DNA of 64,000 bases from UBA9973 sp964637995. Lineage in GTDB: Bacteria; Patescibacteriota; Minisyncoccia; Phycocordibacterales; UBA9973. This document shows, piece after piece, positions 42,197 through 50,906 of this stretch (positions are counted from its first letter, which is position 1; each line of letters begins with the position of its first letter). The stretch is from positions 13,789 to 77,788 of the forward strand of contig CAZWXV010000001.1 of assembly GCA_964637995.1 (NCBI GenBank). Reading direction: 5' to 3'. Under the pieces are notes generated by a model that did not search any database, was not told where the DNA came from, and saw nothing but the letters and a program-made list of their open reading frames with translations. The position numbers and the translations under genes were made by a program.

Positions 42197-42225
42197 TTGA
42201 CAAAAAAACTACCTTTTGCTATTAT
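42197..42225 (+). promoter_or_regulatory. Strong promoter of the thrS T-box unit
   Basis: Consensus -35 TTGACA (42197-42202), 17 bp, -10 TATTAT (42220-42225), extended TGC. Confidence 0.9.
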
Positions 42226-42231
42226 TATAGA

Positions 42232-42400
42232 TGTGTAGAGATTGTTATGGCTACCAACCATAATCCCTAGATTGAAGGGACCGTCTGGCTAATCTACAAC
42301 AAACAAAAAGAACAAAGTTGGGTGGAACCGCGAAATAGACTCGCCCCGACAAAAAGTGATAATTTTCATTTTTTGTCGGGGCGATTTTAATTTTAATTAA
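42232..42400 (+). promoter_or_regulatory. T-box riboswitch controlling thrS
   Basis: A complete transcriptional T-box. Antiterminator: GTTGGG (42317-42322) pairs with CCCGAC (42345-42350), GCG (42330-42332) with CGC (42342-42344), leaving the seven-base bulge TGGAACC. Terminator: 14-bp arms 42342-42355 and 42370-42383 plus a T-rich tail, sharing the same strand. TGGA of the bulge matches a UCCA 3' end, and tRNA-Thr here has U73. The 5' domain is only about 65 bases: closing stem 42234-42239/42293-42298, a hairpin with loop CTACCAA holding ACC, a threonine codon, and a second hairpin TCCCT/AGGGA. Confidence 0.9.
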
Positions 42401-42412
42401 TAAAATAAATAT

Positions 42413-43648
42413 ATGGAAAAAGACGACAGTCGAGACCATAAGAGAATCGGTAAAGAGCTGGAGCTCTTTACCTTTAGCGACACTGTCGGCAAAGGTCTGC
42501 CTTTATGGCTGCCAAAAGGCGCAACGGTTCGCCGCGAGCTGGAACGTTTTATAATTGACGAAGAACTCCGCCGAGGGTACCTGCATGTGCGCACACCGGA
42601 CATTGCGAAGCTGGAACTTTTCAAAAAGTCCGGACATTATCCGCACTATAAAAACTCAATGTATGCTCCGATAGCCATTGATGATGAGGAATTTATGCTC
42701 CGCCCGATGACCTGCCCGCATCATTTTGAACTTTATCTTTCAAAACCTCATAGTTATCGAGAGCTCCCGATACGCATTGCCGAACTTGCCCAATTATACC
42801 GATACGAACAATCGGGAGAACTTATGGGCTTGCAGAGAGTGCGAACTTTCTGCCTGGCTGATGCGCATATCATATGCGCAAACGAAGAACAGGCAATTGA
42901 AGAAATGAGCAAGGCGCTTGACCTTATAGAATATGTTACCTCTGTTTTTAATCTCAAGCTTGATGTTGATTACCGATACCGGTTGTCGCTTGGGGACAGG
43001 CATAATACAGAAAAATATTATAAAAATGACGAAGCCTGGGAAAAGGGTGAAGATTTAATGCACAAACTAATGCAAAAGAGAGGGTCTAAGTATGAAGAAG
43101 CAAAAGATGAGGCAGCTTTCTACGGACCAAAAATCGACATTCAAATGAAAAATGCAAATGGCAAAGAAGATACAGCTTTCACTGTACAGTATGACTTTTG
43201 TATGCCGGGAAAATTTAACCTAAATTATATTGGAGAAGACGGCAAAGACCACTTGGCTTTTGTGGTACATCGCTCATCCATCGGAGCAATAGAGCGAATA
43301 ATGGCCTTCCTTATAGAAAAATATGTGGGAGCTTTTCCTCTCTGGCTCGCGCCAGTGCAGGTAAAAGTTATCCCCGTGCGCATCAACCATAACGAATACG
43401 CAAAAGAAGTTGCCAATTTATTGAAAGAAAATAATATCCGAGTAGAGCTTGACGATAGTGACTCAAACCTCGGGGGCAAAGTCCGCGATGCGAAAAACAA
43501 CAAAGTTCCCTACTGGATAGTTCTTGGCGACAAGGAAATCGAGGCCAAAAAAGTGACCTTGGAATCCCGCGATGCGGGACAACTCGGCCAAATGTCCAAG
43601 GAAGAGCTTGTCCAAAAACTAACTGAGGAGATTCAAAGCAAAAAATGA
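42413..43648 (+). CDS. thrS: Threonyl-tRNA synthetase, catalytic core only
   Basis: 411 aa, against about 640 in E. coli. It starts directly at DHKRIGKELELF of the catalytic domain: the TGS and N2 editing domains are absent. Zinc ligands are conserved: Cys in RPMTCPHH, His in ADAHIICANE and His in VVHRSSIGAIERI. The C-terminal anticodon domain (VKVIPVRINHNEYAKEVA...) is present. Without N2 it cannot clear Ser-tRNA-Thr itself. Controlled by the upstream T-box; the stop overlaps the start of the next gene (ATGA). Confidence 0.96.
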   Translation: MEKDDSRDHKRIGKELELFTFSDTVGKGLPLWLPKGATVRRELERFIIDEELRRGYLHVRTPDIAKLELFKKSGHYPHYKNSMYAPIAIDDEEFMLRPMTCPHHFELYLSKPHSYRELPIRIAELAQLYRYEQSGELMGLQRVRTFCLADAHIICANEEQAIEEMSKALDLIEYVTSVFNLKLDVDYRYRLSLGDRHNTEKYYKNDEAWEKGEDLMHKLMQKRGSKYEEAKDEAAFYGPKIDIQMKNANGKEDTAFTVQYDFCMPGKFNLNYIGEDGKDHLAFVVHRSSIGAIERIMAFLIEKYVGAFPLWLAPVQVKVIPVRINHNEYAKEVANLLKENNIRVELDDSDSNLGGKVRDAKNNKVPYWIVLGDKEIEAKKVTLESRDAGQLGQMSKEELVQKLTEEIQSKK

Positions 43649-44238
43649 GACTTATAATCACCAGGCACGGCGAAACGGAAGAAAATAAGGCCGGCATTAT
43701 GCAGGGACATCTGCCCGGAAAATTATCCGCTGAAGGCATAAGGCAGGCGCAAAAAGTCGCGGAAAGGTTAAAGAGCGAGAAAATAGATTTTATCTTCTCA
43801 AGCGACCTTGCGCGCGCCGCCGACACGGCAGTAGAGATATCGCTCTATCACCCCGAAGCCAAATTGGAATTAACACAGGAACTCCGGGAGAGAAATTTGG
43901 GAGAATTTACAGGAAAAAATATAAGCGAGGCAGTCCTACATCAAAAAGGTTCGACCGCTGTTTTTGCAGAAATAAAAACTGGTGAGACAGAGCAGGACCT
44001 GTATAAAAGAGCGACAATTTATCTGGAAAAAACATTGGAGTTACACCCTGACCATACAGTTTTGCTAGTGGGGCATAGTGGAATAAATAAAGCTCTGATC
44101 GCAGTAATTACCCGCAGAACGCACGACTATATGAAAACCATGGAAACCCAGCATAACACCAATGTAAGTATTTTTGAGATAGACGAAAACAAAAACCACA
44201 AAATTCACCTCTTAAACGACATTGAGCATTTGAAGTAG
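43645..44238 (+). CDS. Histidine phosphatase family protein
   Basis: 197 aa with the RHGE phosphohistidine motif (TRHGETEEN), second Arg block FSSDLARAADTA, the ELRERNLGEFTG acid region and the second catalytic histidine in VGHSGINKA. Phosphoglycerate mutase/cobC-like fold; substrate not predictable. Overlaps thrS by four bases, so translationally coupled and under the T-box. Convergent with gyrB, with no terminator between. Confidence 0.9.
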   Translation: MRLIITRHGETEENKAGIMQGHLPGKLSAEGIRQAQKVAERLKSEKIDFIFSSDLARAADTAVEISLYHPEAKLELTQELRERNLGEFTGKNISEAVLHQKGSTAVFAEIKTGETEQDLYKRATIYLEKTLELHPDHTVLLVGHSGINKALIAVITRRTHDYMKTMETQHNTNVSIFEIDENKNHKIHLLNDIEHLK

Positions 44239-46320
44239 TTAGATATCGATCTCCGCAAGCTTGGCGTTGGATTGGATGAAAGATTTGCGCGGCGGGACTT
44301 CGGAACCCATGAGGATATCGAAAATTTTATTCGCCTCTTCGGCGTCAGCGATGTCTACCCTTTTCAACACCCGATTGGCGGGGTCCATTGTCGTTTCCCA
44401 TAATTCTTCAGGATTCATTTCGCCCAAGCCTTTAAAGCGCTGGATGTGTATCTTGGTGGACTTGGCTTTTCCAACGGCCTCCTCAGGACCTTCGGCTTCT
44501 TCTCCTTCGATTACCTCCGTACTTTCTGCCTCGTGTATCTCGCTCACATCCGCATTCTTGCCAATAATTTTAACTTTTTCTTCATCGGTATAAGCATAAG
44601 AAATTTCTTTGCCTCTTTTGATTTTATAAAGTGGTGGCTGAGCGATATAAATGTAGCCTGCGTCTATGACCGCCCGGAAATATCTGTAGAAAAGTGTGAG
44701 AAGCAATGTCCGAATGTGCGAACCGTCCACATCGGCATCGGTGGCAATGATTATCTTGTGATAGCGAATCTTTTCAATATCGAAAGTATCCCCTATGGAG
44801 GTCCCCAGGGCAATCACCAGAGATTTCACTTCTTTGGATGCCAGCATCTTGTCGATGCGGGCACGTTCCACATTTAAAATTTTACCCCGAAGCGGCAGTA
44901 TGGCTTGCGTGCGACGATCTCGCCCCTGCTTAGCACTGCCTCCGGCCGAATCCCCCTCCACCAGAAACAATTCCGATTCGGAAGCGTCTTTACTCTGGCA
45001 GTCCGCCAATTTGCCCGGCAAAGTCATCCCTTCCAGCGCGCCCTTGCGGAGCACGGAATCCTTGGCCGCCTTGGCCGCCTTGCGGGCTTTGAGTGCCAGG
45101 ATGGATTTATTGATGATCGCCTTTGCTTCGTCCGGATTTTCCTCCAAAAAGCTTCCGAAGGCCTCGCCAAAAATGGTCGCGACAGCGCCCTGTGCTTCCA
45201 TACTGCCCAATTTGCCTTTGGTCTGGCCTTCAAACTGGATTTCCCGGAGCTTGACCGAGATGACCGCTGTCAGTCCTTCCAACACGTCCTCGCCGGTGAA
45301 TCCGCCTTCGGATTCTTTCATCATCTCGTTCTTTTTGCAGTAAGTATTAAGGGTCCTGGTAAGCGCGGTCTTGAATCCGGTCACGTGCGTGCCGCCTTCG
45401 GGGTTGTAAATATTGTTCGCAAAAGGAAAAATTCTGTCGGATATATCGTCCACATACTGGAGCGCGACTTCCACCCCGACCCCGTCTTGCTCTTTTTCCA
45501 CGTAGAAAATATTATTTTGTACCGGCTTCTGGAACTTGTTGTAATACTTTACCAGGGATACGAGCCCCCCTTCAAAATAAAAAGAGACGGAGGGCAGCTC
45601 CAGGCCCAGTTCCCGGAAATAAAAAACGTCTTCCTCGTTCATGCCCTTTTTGTTGTCAAACTCGCGAGCATCAATAATCAATATTTTGAGTTTCTTCACC
45701 AGGTAAGCCTGCTGCCTCAAGTGGTTTACGACAGTATGCCAGTCGAATTTTATATCGCCGAAAATTTCCGTGTCCGGCTCGAAAGTTATGATGGTACCCT
45801 GCAACTTGGAAGCGCTTATTTTCTTGACCGCACTCTTTTTCTTGCCTTTGGAATATTCCTGCAAGTACTTTCCGCCGTCCCGGTGCACTTCCGCACGGCA
45901 ATAATCGGACAGGGCGTTCACTACGGATGCGCCCACGCCGTGTAGGCCGCCGGAAACTTTGTAGCCTTCCCCGCCGAATTTGCCTCCGGCGTGCAGCGTA
46001 GTCATCACCGTTTCCAGCGCGGAGACTTTGGTTTTTTTGTGGATATCCACGGGCACTCCGCGGCCGTTGTCCGCCACGCGCACACGGTTGCCCGGTAGCA
46101 TGACTATCTCAATATCGTCGCAAAATCCGCCCATGGCTTCGTCGCGGGAATTGTCGAAAATCTCCCATACGAGGTGGTGCATACCCTCGGGCCCAGTGGT
46201 GCCGATATACATGCCCGGACGGCGCCTGACGGGCTCCAGGCCCTCTAAAACGGAGATGTCAGAGGCATCATAATGATGGCCTTTTGAGCCATCTTTTTTG
46301 TCCTTTTCTTCCTTTGCCAT
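44239..46320 (-). CDS. gyrB: DNA gyrase subunit B
   Basis: 693 aa. GHKL ATPase with NSRDEAMGG, ADNGRGVPVDIH and GGLHGVGASVVNAL; transducer; TOPRIM with LVEGDSAGGSA and TDADVDGSHIRTLLLT; C-terminal QRFKGLGEMNPEELWETTMDP. It provides the ATPase for negative supercoiling together with GyrA (not here). ATG 46320 is eight bases after a TGC-TATAAT box. Confidence 0.97.
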   Translation of the reverse strand: MAKEEKDKKDGSKGHHYDASDISVLEGLEPVRRRPGMYIGTTGPEGMHHLVWEIFDNSRDEAMGGFCDDIEIVMLPGNRVRVADNGRGVPVDIHKKTKVSALETVMTTLHAGGKFGGEGYKVSGGLHGVGASVVNALSDYCRAEVHRDGGKYLQEYSKGKKKSAVKKISASKLQGTIITFEPDTEIFGDIKFDWHTVVNHLRQQAYLVKKLKILIIDAREFDNKKGMNEEDVFYFRELGLELPSVSFYFEGGLVSLVKYYNKFQKPVQNNIFYVEKEQDGVGVEVALQYVDDISDRIFPFANNIYNPEGGTHVTGFKTALTRTLNTYCKKNEMMKESEGGFTGEDVLEGLTAVISVKLREIQFEGQTKGKLGSMEAQGAVATIFGEAFGSFLEENPDEAKAIINKSILALKARKAAKAAKDSVLRKGALEGMTLPGKLADCQSKDASESELFLVEGDSAGGSAKQGRDRRTQAILPLRGKILNVERARIDKMLASKEVKSLVIALGTSIGDTFDIEKIRYHKIIIATDADVDGSHIRTLLLTLFYRYFRAVIDAGYIYIAQPPLYKIKRGKEISYAYTDEEKVKIIGKNADVSEIHEAESTEVIEGEEAEGPEEAVGKAKSTKIHIQRFKGLGEMNPEELWETTMDPANRVLKRVDIADAEEANKIFDILMGSEVPPRKSFIQSNAKLAEIDI

Positions 46321-46328
46321 ATAGACCC

Positions 46329-46334
46329 ATTATA
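46329..46334 (-). promoter_or_regulatory. Extended -10 of gyrB
   Basis: TATAAT with TGC extension, eight bases before ATG 46320; -35 weak. Confidence 0.6.
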
Positions 46335-46403
46335 GCAGAAATACATAGGTTTTGCTAGTGATTTTTAACTAAATTCGTGTTGTAAAATCACCCTAAAATT
46401 AGT

Positions 46404-46441
46404 ATAGGGGTTGCGGCTACGAATGTTGCAGCAACCCCTAT
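46404..46441. repeat. Inverted repeat between gyrB and the 70-aa gene
   Basis: 11-bp perfect arms (46404-46414, 46431-46441), 16-base loop; may end transcription of the upstream small gene. Confidence 0.55.
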
Positions 46442-46470
46442 GTCCACAGATCGCGTGCGGCCGCGGCCGG

Positions 46471-46683
46471 CTAGATACCGGCGGAGATACCATCTCTTTC
46501 GAGATGGGCTTCGTGGAGAAGAAGGTCCAGTTTTGCCTGAATTCGTCGCATCTGAAAATCGCGACTGGCGCGCTTGTTGAGAGAACCATGGGGCTTCTTC
46601 ACGCTTTTTTCTGCTATGCGAAGAATCTCTACGTAATACCTCTCGATCTTTTCGCTCAGCGGATCGTTAAAATAAAGTTCCAT
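46471..46683 (-). CDS. Hypothetical protein (70 aa)
   Basis: Start at ATG 46683, nine bases after a GGGGGAG Shine-Dalgarno sequence. Charged, helical and basic, without a membrane segment or known family. Lies downstream of the structured RNA block at 46758-47034 and could be the gene it controls. Confidence 0.55.
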   Translation of the reverse strand: MELYFNDPLSEKIERYYVEILRIAEKSVKKPHGSLNKRASRDFQMRRIQAKLDLLLHEAHLERDGISAGI

Positions 46684-46757
46684 TGAACTACTCCCCCAAT
46701 GCCGATTTCGCCCAGCTTTGCGGTTCTGCAAAGAACACCATAGGGTTTTAGATTGAC

Positions 46758-46902
46758 CCAAAAACGACCAAGCCCTCCGTGATTGGAGGGCTCGTGTGGA
46801 AACCTGTCAAATACTTTTGCAAATACGCCAGTAAAAGCTAAGCACCGAAAGGTTTCCGCATGAACCCCCCAATTTGGCGTATTTCCATTTAGTTGTAAAA
46901 GA
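46758..46902 (-). ncRNA. Candidate pseudoknot RNA with terminator
   Basis: Two interleaved helices: 46796-46805 with 46850-46859 (10 bp, one G-U) and 46821-46829 with 46876-46884 (9 bp perfect). The order makes an H-type pseudoknot on either strand; the A/T tract places the following terminator hairpin (46771-46778/46785-46792) on the minus strand. No reading frame. No separate promoter is clear, so it may be part of one transcript with the RNA upstream, or a leader of the 70-aa gene. Confidence 0.5.
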
Positions 46903-47034
46903 ACAAAAAAGCCCCCGAGAGGGCTGGTGTTTGAGTTGTAAATTTTGGTTTTAGTAGTTTTTACAGCGCAAATATCAGCCCTCTAGAAGAGAGTTGATAA
47001 TGACGAGTACCAAATTTGCCTGTAAATTTTTCAC
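46903..47034 (-). ncRNA. Candidate structured small RNA (about 130 nt)
   Basis: Promoter -10 TATAAT (47041-47046, extended TGC) with TTGCAT 15 bp upstream; then a long hairpin: 47020-47026 with 46960-46966 (7 bp), a one-base bulge, 47014-47019 with 46968-46973 (6 bp) and an inner hairpin; then an A-rich stretch; then a terminator AGCCC/GGGCT plus U6 (46905-46925). No reading frame. The long bulged rod recalls 6S RNA in outline, but conserved 6S sequence is not seen. Confidence 0.55.
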
Positions 47035-47087
47035 ATTCGTATTATAGCACATATGAAAAGGATGCAAGGTGGGGGCTGTGGAAAACA

Positions 47088-48875
47088 TTATCTTACTTGC
47101 CATCCCTTTTCCGTAATTTTCTCCGTTATTTTGGTCAAGAGTTCATTTACCTCTCCGTCCGTAAGAGTCCTATCGTAGGACTGGAAAACTATCCGGAACG
47201 CGTAAGAAACTTTGCCGTCTTTTTTGAACTCATCGAAAAGTTCGGGCCCCCGGACTACCATTTCCCCCGCATTATCCTTCATGACTTTGGCGACATCTTC
47301 TGTCTTAATCCCTTCAGGCACCCATACCGCCATATCGCGCGCAATAAACGGATACAGCGGCCACATTTTAAAAACGGACACCGGGCCTTGGGTTTTGGGT
47401 TCAAGCTTAATGTCAGCGGACATGTCTTTGCAAAATTCGTCCAGTGTCATTTCTTTTACTTCCTTTTTGTCTCCGTAGGCGACACGCATCTCTTCTACGC
47501 TCTTTTTGAAGATCGTTCCAATTTCAAAAACTTTTACCGTGTCAGTGCCCAAAAGCGGAGCATTGGCTTGGTTTAATTTAATGCTTTCCCGTAGTCCGTC
47601 CACCAAATTGGTGCGCAAGAAGTTTTTGTCCGATGCGGATGCCAAAACTGCTACATCCCCGCTATTTTTAAAACTGGAAGTCATAACTTCGGAATATCCT
47701 TCCCCTATCAATTTATTCCTAGCCCAAACAATTTTTGCATATGTATTGTTTTGTTTTGGAAGAAATTCAATTTTGGGTATTTTCGGCTTAACTTTGTCAT
47801 ATCCTAAAATTCTGCCTATTTCCTCGGCGGCATCTTCTTCTATATTTAAATCCAGCCGCATGGCAGGCACGGTAATGGTAAACCCACCGTTTTCTTCTTT
47901 ATGCTCCATGTTATATCTTTTCAGGATGTCTTTTATTTCAGCCGGAGAAACGGGGAGCCCTAAAATTTTAGAAATTTTTTCCGTCCGGAAAGAAAGCTTT
48001 TGTACCTCTTGTTTTTTGGGGTAGACATCCACAATATCCTCAAAAATCGCCTCGGGACACATCTCGGCTATGAGCGCGGAAAGTTCCCGCATCCCATAAG
48101 ATGCCAGCTCGGGAGACAGGTCATTTTCGAAACGCTTTTTTGCATCGGTTTGAATATTGAGGGCCTGAGCCGTTTTACGGACACTGGTCGGATCAAAATT
48201 CGCGCATTCAAGAATAATATCTGTCGTATTGTCAGAAAGTTCAGCGTATTTCCCACCTTTTATACCGGCTATATCCAGCGCGTTTCCATAGTCATCAGCG
48301 ATAATCATCATTGACTCATCCATTATTTTTTCCCCACCGCCGAGCAAGGTTATCGTCTCTCCTTTTTTCGCATCCCGAACCTGGAGTTTTAAGTCTTTCA
48401 CTTTACTTAAATCAAAAACATGGGCCGGTTGCCCACAATTAAACATCGTTAGATTTGTTGCATCTACGATATTGTTTATACTTCTCTGTCCTATTGATTC
48501 CAAATGCTTCACCACCCAATCGGGGGACGGACCGATTTTGATATTTCTCGCTACACGTCCCATATACCTGCGGCAGTTCGGAGATTCAATCGTCTTTATT
48601 AGTTTGGTCGGTTTTGATTCCGGAATTTTATATTTGGGCGTCGGGTCGTTAAATTTTATATTTAAGAGCGACGCCAGCTCGCGGGCGAGCCCCTGATGGC
48701 TCAAAAGGTCATGCGCACGGTTTGGTAATATTTTAATATCAAAAACCGTATCGCCATCAGGTTTACTGCTCATTTCTTCAACTTCAAAAAGGTGGCGGGT
48801 AATAGTATCCGCCAGCTTCGTCACTTCGGGGGCATCTGGGATATACCATTTAAGCCAGTTGTAAGAGTAAAGCAT
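47088..48875 (-). CDS. pheT: Phenylalanyl-tRNA synthetase beta subunit, short form
   Basis: 595 aa, against about 800. It begins with B1 (MLYSYNWLKWYIPD) but lacks the EMAP-like tRNA-binding insert (B2); next come the B3/B4 editing domain (FDIKILPNRAHDLLSHQGLARE; VDATNLTMFNCGQPAHVFD), B5, the catalytic-like B6/B7 core and the C-terminal anticodon-binding domain (YPFIARDMAVWVPEG; SYDRTLTDGEVN). Pairs with PheS, which starts one base upstream of it in the operon. Confidence 0.96.
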   Translation of the reverse strand: MLYSYNWLKWYIPDAPEVTKLADTITRHLFEVEEMSSKPDGDTVFDIKILPNRAHDLLSHQGLARELASLLNIKFNDPTPKYKIPESKPTKLIKTIESPNCRRYMGRVARNIKIGPSPDWVVKHLESIGQRSINNIVDATNLTMFNCGQPAHVFDLSKVKDLKLQVRDAKKGETITLLGGGEKIMDESMMIIADDYGNALDIAGIKGGKYAELSDNTTDIILECANFDPTSVRKTAQALNIQTDAKKRFENDLSPELASYGMRELSALIAEMCPEAIFEDIVDVYPKKQEVQKLSFRTEKISKILGLPVSPAEIKDILKRYNMEHKEENGGFTITVPAMRLDLNIEEDAAEEIGRILGYDKVKPKIPKIEFLPKQNNTYAKIVWARNKLIGEGYSEVMTSSFKNSGDVAVLASASDKNFLRTNLVDGLRESIKLNQANAPLLGTDTVKVFEIGTIFKKSVEEMRVAYGDKKEVKEMTLDEFCKDMSADIKLEPKTQGPVSVFKMWPLYPFIARDMAVWVPEGIKTEDVAKVMKDNAGEMVVRGPELFDEFKKDGKVSYAFRIVFQSYDRTLTDGEVNELLTKITEKITEKGWQVR

Positions 48876-48876
48876 A

Positions 48877-49584
48877 CTATAATTGGTTTAACCTTAAATC
48901 CCCGCTATAAATTAAGCGTACATCCGGGATGCCCCATTTAACCATGGCGATACGGTCAAAGCCGTGTCCAAAAAGGAGGCATTGGTATTTCTTGGGGTCC
49001 AGACCGATATTTTTCAAAACATTAGGGTGTGCCATTCCCGCTCCACCCATCTCCAGCCATTTTCCTTTAAATTTCGTAAAGGTTTCTACTGAAGGTTCTG
49101 TAAAAGGAAAGAAGCTGGGGCGAAACTCTAATTCTATATCATCCCCCAGCATTTTCTTATAGAAATTAGTGAGTACCCCTTTTAGGTTAGCTAGAGAAAT
49201 ATTTTCTCCTATCATTCCTCCGTCTATCTGATAAAACTGCATTTCGTGAGTAGAGTCCGTAGCTTCATTGCGGAAAACCTTGCCAATGGAAATAAATGCG
49301 GCGGGTATGCGGCCCTCTTTGCCCGCCTGCTCCAGCGCGCGTGCGATGGTCGCGGTCGTATGCGTACGGAGCACTTTTTCCTTTTCATCTTTAATCACAA
49401 AAGTGTCCTGCATGTCCCGCGCGGGATGGTCCCGGGGCACATTTAAAACGTCAAAGTTGTACCATTCGCTTTCAAGCTCGGGGCCGGTAGCGATTTCAAA
49501 GCCCATTTCGGCGAAAACAGTATACGCCTCCGCCGCCAGGAGCGAGAGCGGGTGGATACTGCCTTTTTGACCCTTATCTTCCAT
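48877..49584 (-). CDS. pheS: Phenylalanyl-tRNA synthetase alpha subunit, short form
   Basis: 235 aa, against about 340. Start ATG 49584 (MEDKGQKGSIHPLS), seven bases after a TAGAAT -10. The N-terminal coiled coil that grips tRNA is missing. Class II core present: HPLSLLAAEAYTVFAEMGFE, HPARDMQDTF, HTTATIARAL, GKVFRNEATDSTHEMQFYQ and the C-terminal GHGFDRIAMVKWGI. Confidence 0.96.
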   Translation of the reverse strand: MEDKGQKGSIHPLSLLAAEAYTVFAEMGFEIATGPELESEWYNFDVLNVPRDHPARDMQDTFVIKDEKEKVLRTHTTATIARALEQAGKEGRIPAAFISIGKVFRNEATDSTHEMQFYQIDGGMIGENISLANLKGVLTNFYKKMLGDDIELEFRPSFFPFTEPSVETFTKFKGKWLEMGGAGMAHPNVLKNIGLDPKKYQCLLFGHGFDRIAMVKWGIPDVRLIYSGDLRLNQL

Positions 49585-49641
49585 GTTTTTTATTCTACAG
49601 CAAAAAACCAAAAGGGCAACGTTCCGTCTTCGGGAACGGTT

Positions 49642-50898
49642 TTACTTCCGGGTGGAGTATTTGCCCCGAATTACCCATTTATACGTAGTTATTTCTTTCG
49701 GTCCCATGGGTCCCCGCGCGTGAAGCTTGGAAGTGGAAATGCCCAACTCCGACCCCAGACCGAACATGGCCCCGTCGGAGAACCGCGTGGACGCGTTTGT
49801 ATACACCGCTGCCGCGTCTACGGCGCTTAAAAATTTCCGGCAATTATTTTCGTCTCCCGAGAGAATGGCTTCCGAGTGCTTGGAAGAATATTTACCTATA
49901 TGTGAGAGCGCCTCATTAATGCCAGAGACTATTTTTACCGACATTTTCTGGCTCAGGAATTCCCGGCCGAAGTCCGTTGCTTTGGCTTTCTTGAGCAGGC
50001 GGGCAGGATATATTTTTTTTAATATGCCGAAACTTTTCGGATCGGCGAAAATTTCCACATCTTTTTTGACGAGAAGCCGGGAAACCAGCGGCAGGAATTT
50101 TGGGGCTACGTCTTTGTGGAGAAGCAAGGTGTCGAGTGAGTTACATACGCTCGGCCGCTGGGTTTTAGCATTGAAGACCACTGCCGCGGCCTTGGAGAGT
50201 TTTGCCGACTTGTCCACAAACGTGTGGCACACTCCGGCGCCGGTTTCAATGAAGGGCACCGTGGCATTTTTCCGGACATAATTTATCAGGTTCTGGCTTC
50301 CGCGGGGAATAATGACATCCACAAGGCCAGAAGCCCCGATTATGCTGGATGCAGCATTTTTTATTTTCGGGTCGATGAATTGGATTGCGTCCGAACTCGC
50401 CCCAGCAGAAAGAAGAGCTTCTTTGATTATTTTGTGGAGCACTATGTAGCTTTCGCGCGCCTCCACGCCCCCCTTGAGCGCTGCTGCGTTACCCGATTTT
50501 ATACAAATTGCCGCGACATCCGTGGTCACATTTGGCCGGGACTCATAGATAATGCCTACAACGCCCATGGGTACGCGCACCCGGCAAATTTTAAGCCCGT
50601 GCCGCTCCCGGCAGTCAAAAACTTCGCCCAGTGGGTCGGGCATTTTTACTATAGCCTCGATTTCTTGGGCCATACCCTCGATGCGCTCATTATTTAGGAG
50701 TAACCGGTCGTGCATAGGATCAGAGCCGGAAAGGTTTTGGAGGTCTTTCTGATTGGCACGGATAATATCTTTTCTGTGCCTTCGCAAGCCACTAGCCAGG
50801 TTTTTTAAAATAAGAACCCTCTTCGGATGGGGCAAAATTCCGAATTGCACGGAAGCTTTTTTGGCACTTTGCAGTTGTTTTAGTATTTTTGTGTCCAT
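49642..50898 (-). CDS. proA: Glutamate-5-semialdehyde dehydrogenase
   Basis: 418 aa. Reduces glutamyl-5-phosphate to the semialdehyde with NADPH. Seen: MGVVGIIYESRPNVT, the KSGNAAALKGG block, the catalytic-cysteine loop QRPSVCNSLDTLLLH and TNASTRFSDGAMFGLG-type C terminus. Last gene of proB-proC-proA. Confidence 0.97.
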   Translation of the reverse strand: MDTKILKQLQSAKKASVQFGILPHPKRVLILKNLASGLRRHRKDIIRANQKDLQNLSGSDPMHDRLLLNNERIEGMAQEIEAIVKMPDPLGEVFDCRERHGLKICRVRVPMGVVGIIYESRPNVTTDVAAICIKSGNAAALKGGVEARESYIVLHKIIKEALLSAGASSDAIQFIDPKIKNAASSIIGASGLVDVIIPRGSQNLINYVRKNATVPFIETGAGVCHTFVDKSAKLSKAAAVVFNAKTQRPSVCNSLDTLLLHKDVAPKFLPLVSRLLVKKDVEIFADPKSFGILKKIYPARLLKKAKATDFGREFLSQKMSVKIVSGINEALSHIGKYSSKHSEAILSGDENNCRKFLSAVDAAAVYTNASTRFSDGAMFGLGSELGISTSKLHARGPMGPKEITTYKWVIRGKYSTRK

Positions 50899-50906
50899 GC
50901 CCTTAT

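Noticed and set aside
44905..45945. 346-codon plus-strand frame inside gyrB
   Set aside because: Antisense to gyrB, no start signals, no recognisable protein.
46903..47034. 6S RNA or tmRNA
   Set aside because: The rod-like fold is suggestive of 6S, but no conserved sequence; no tRNA-like ends or tag frame for tmRNA.
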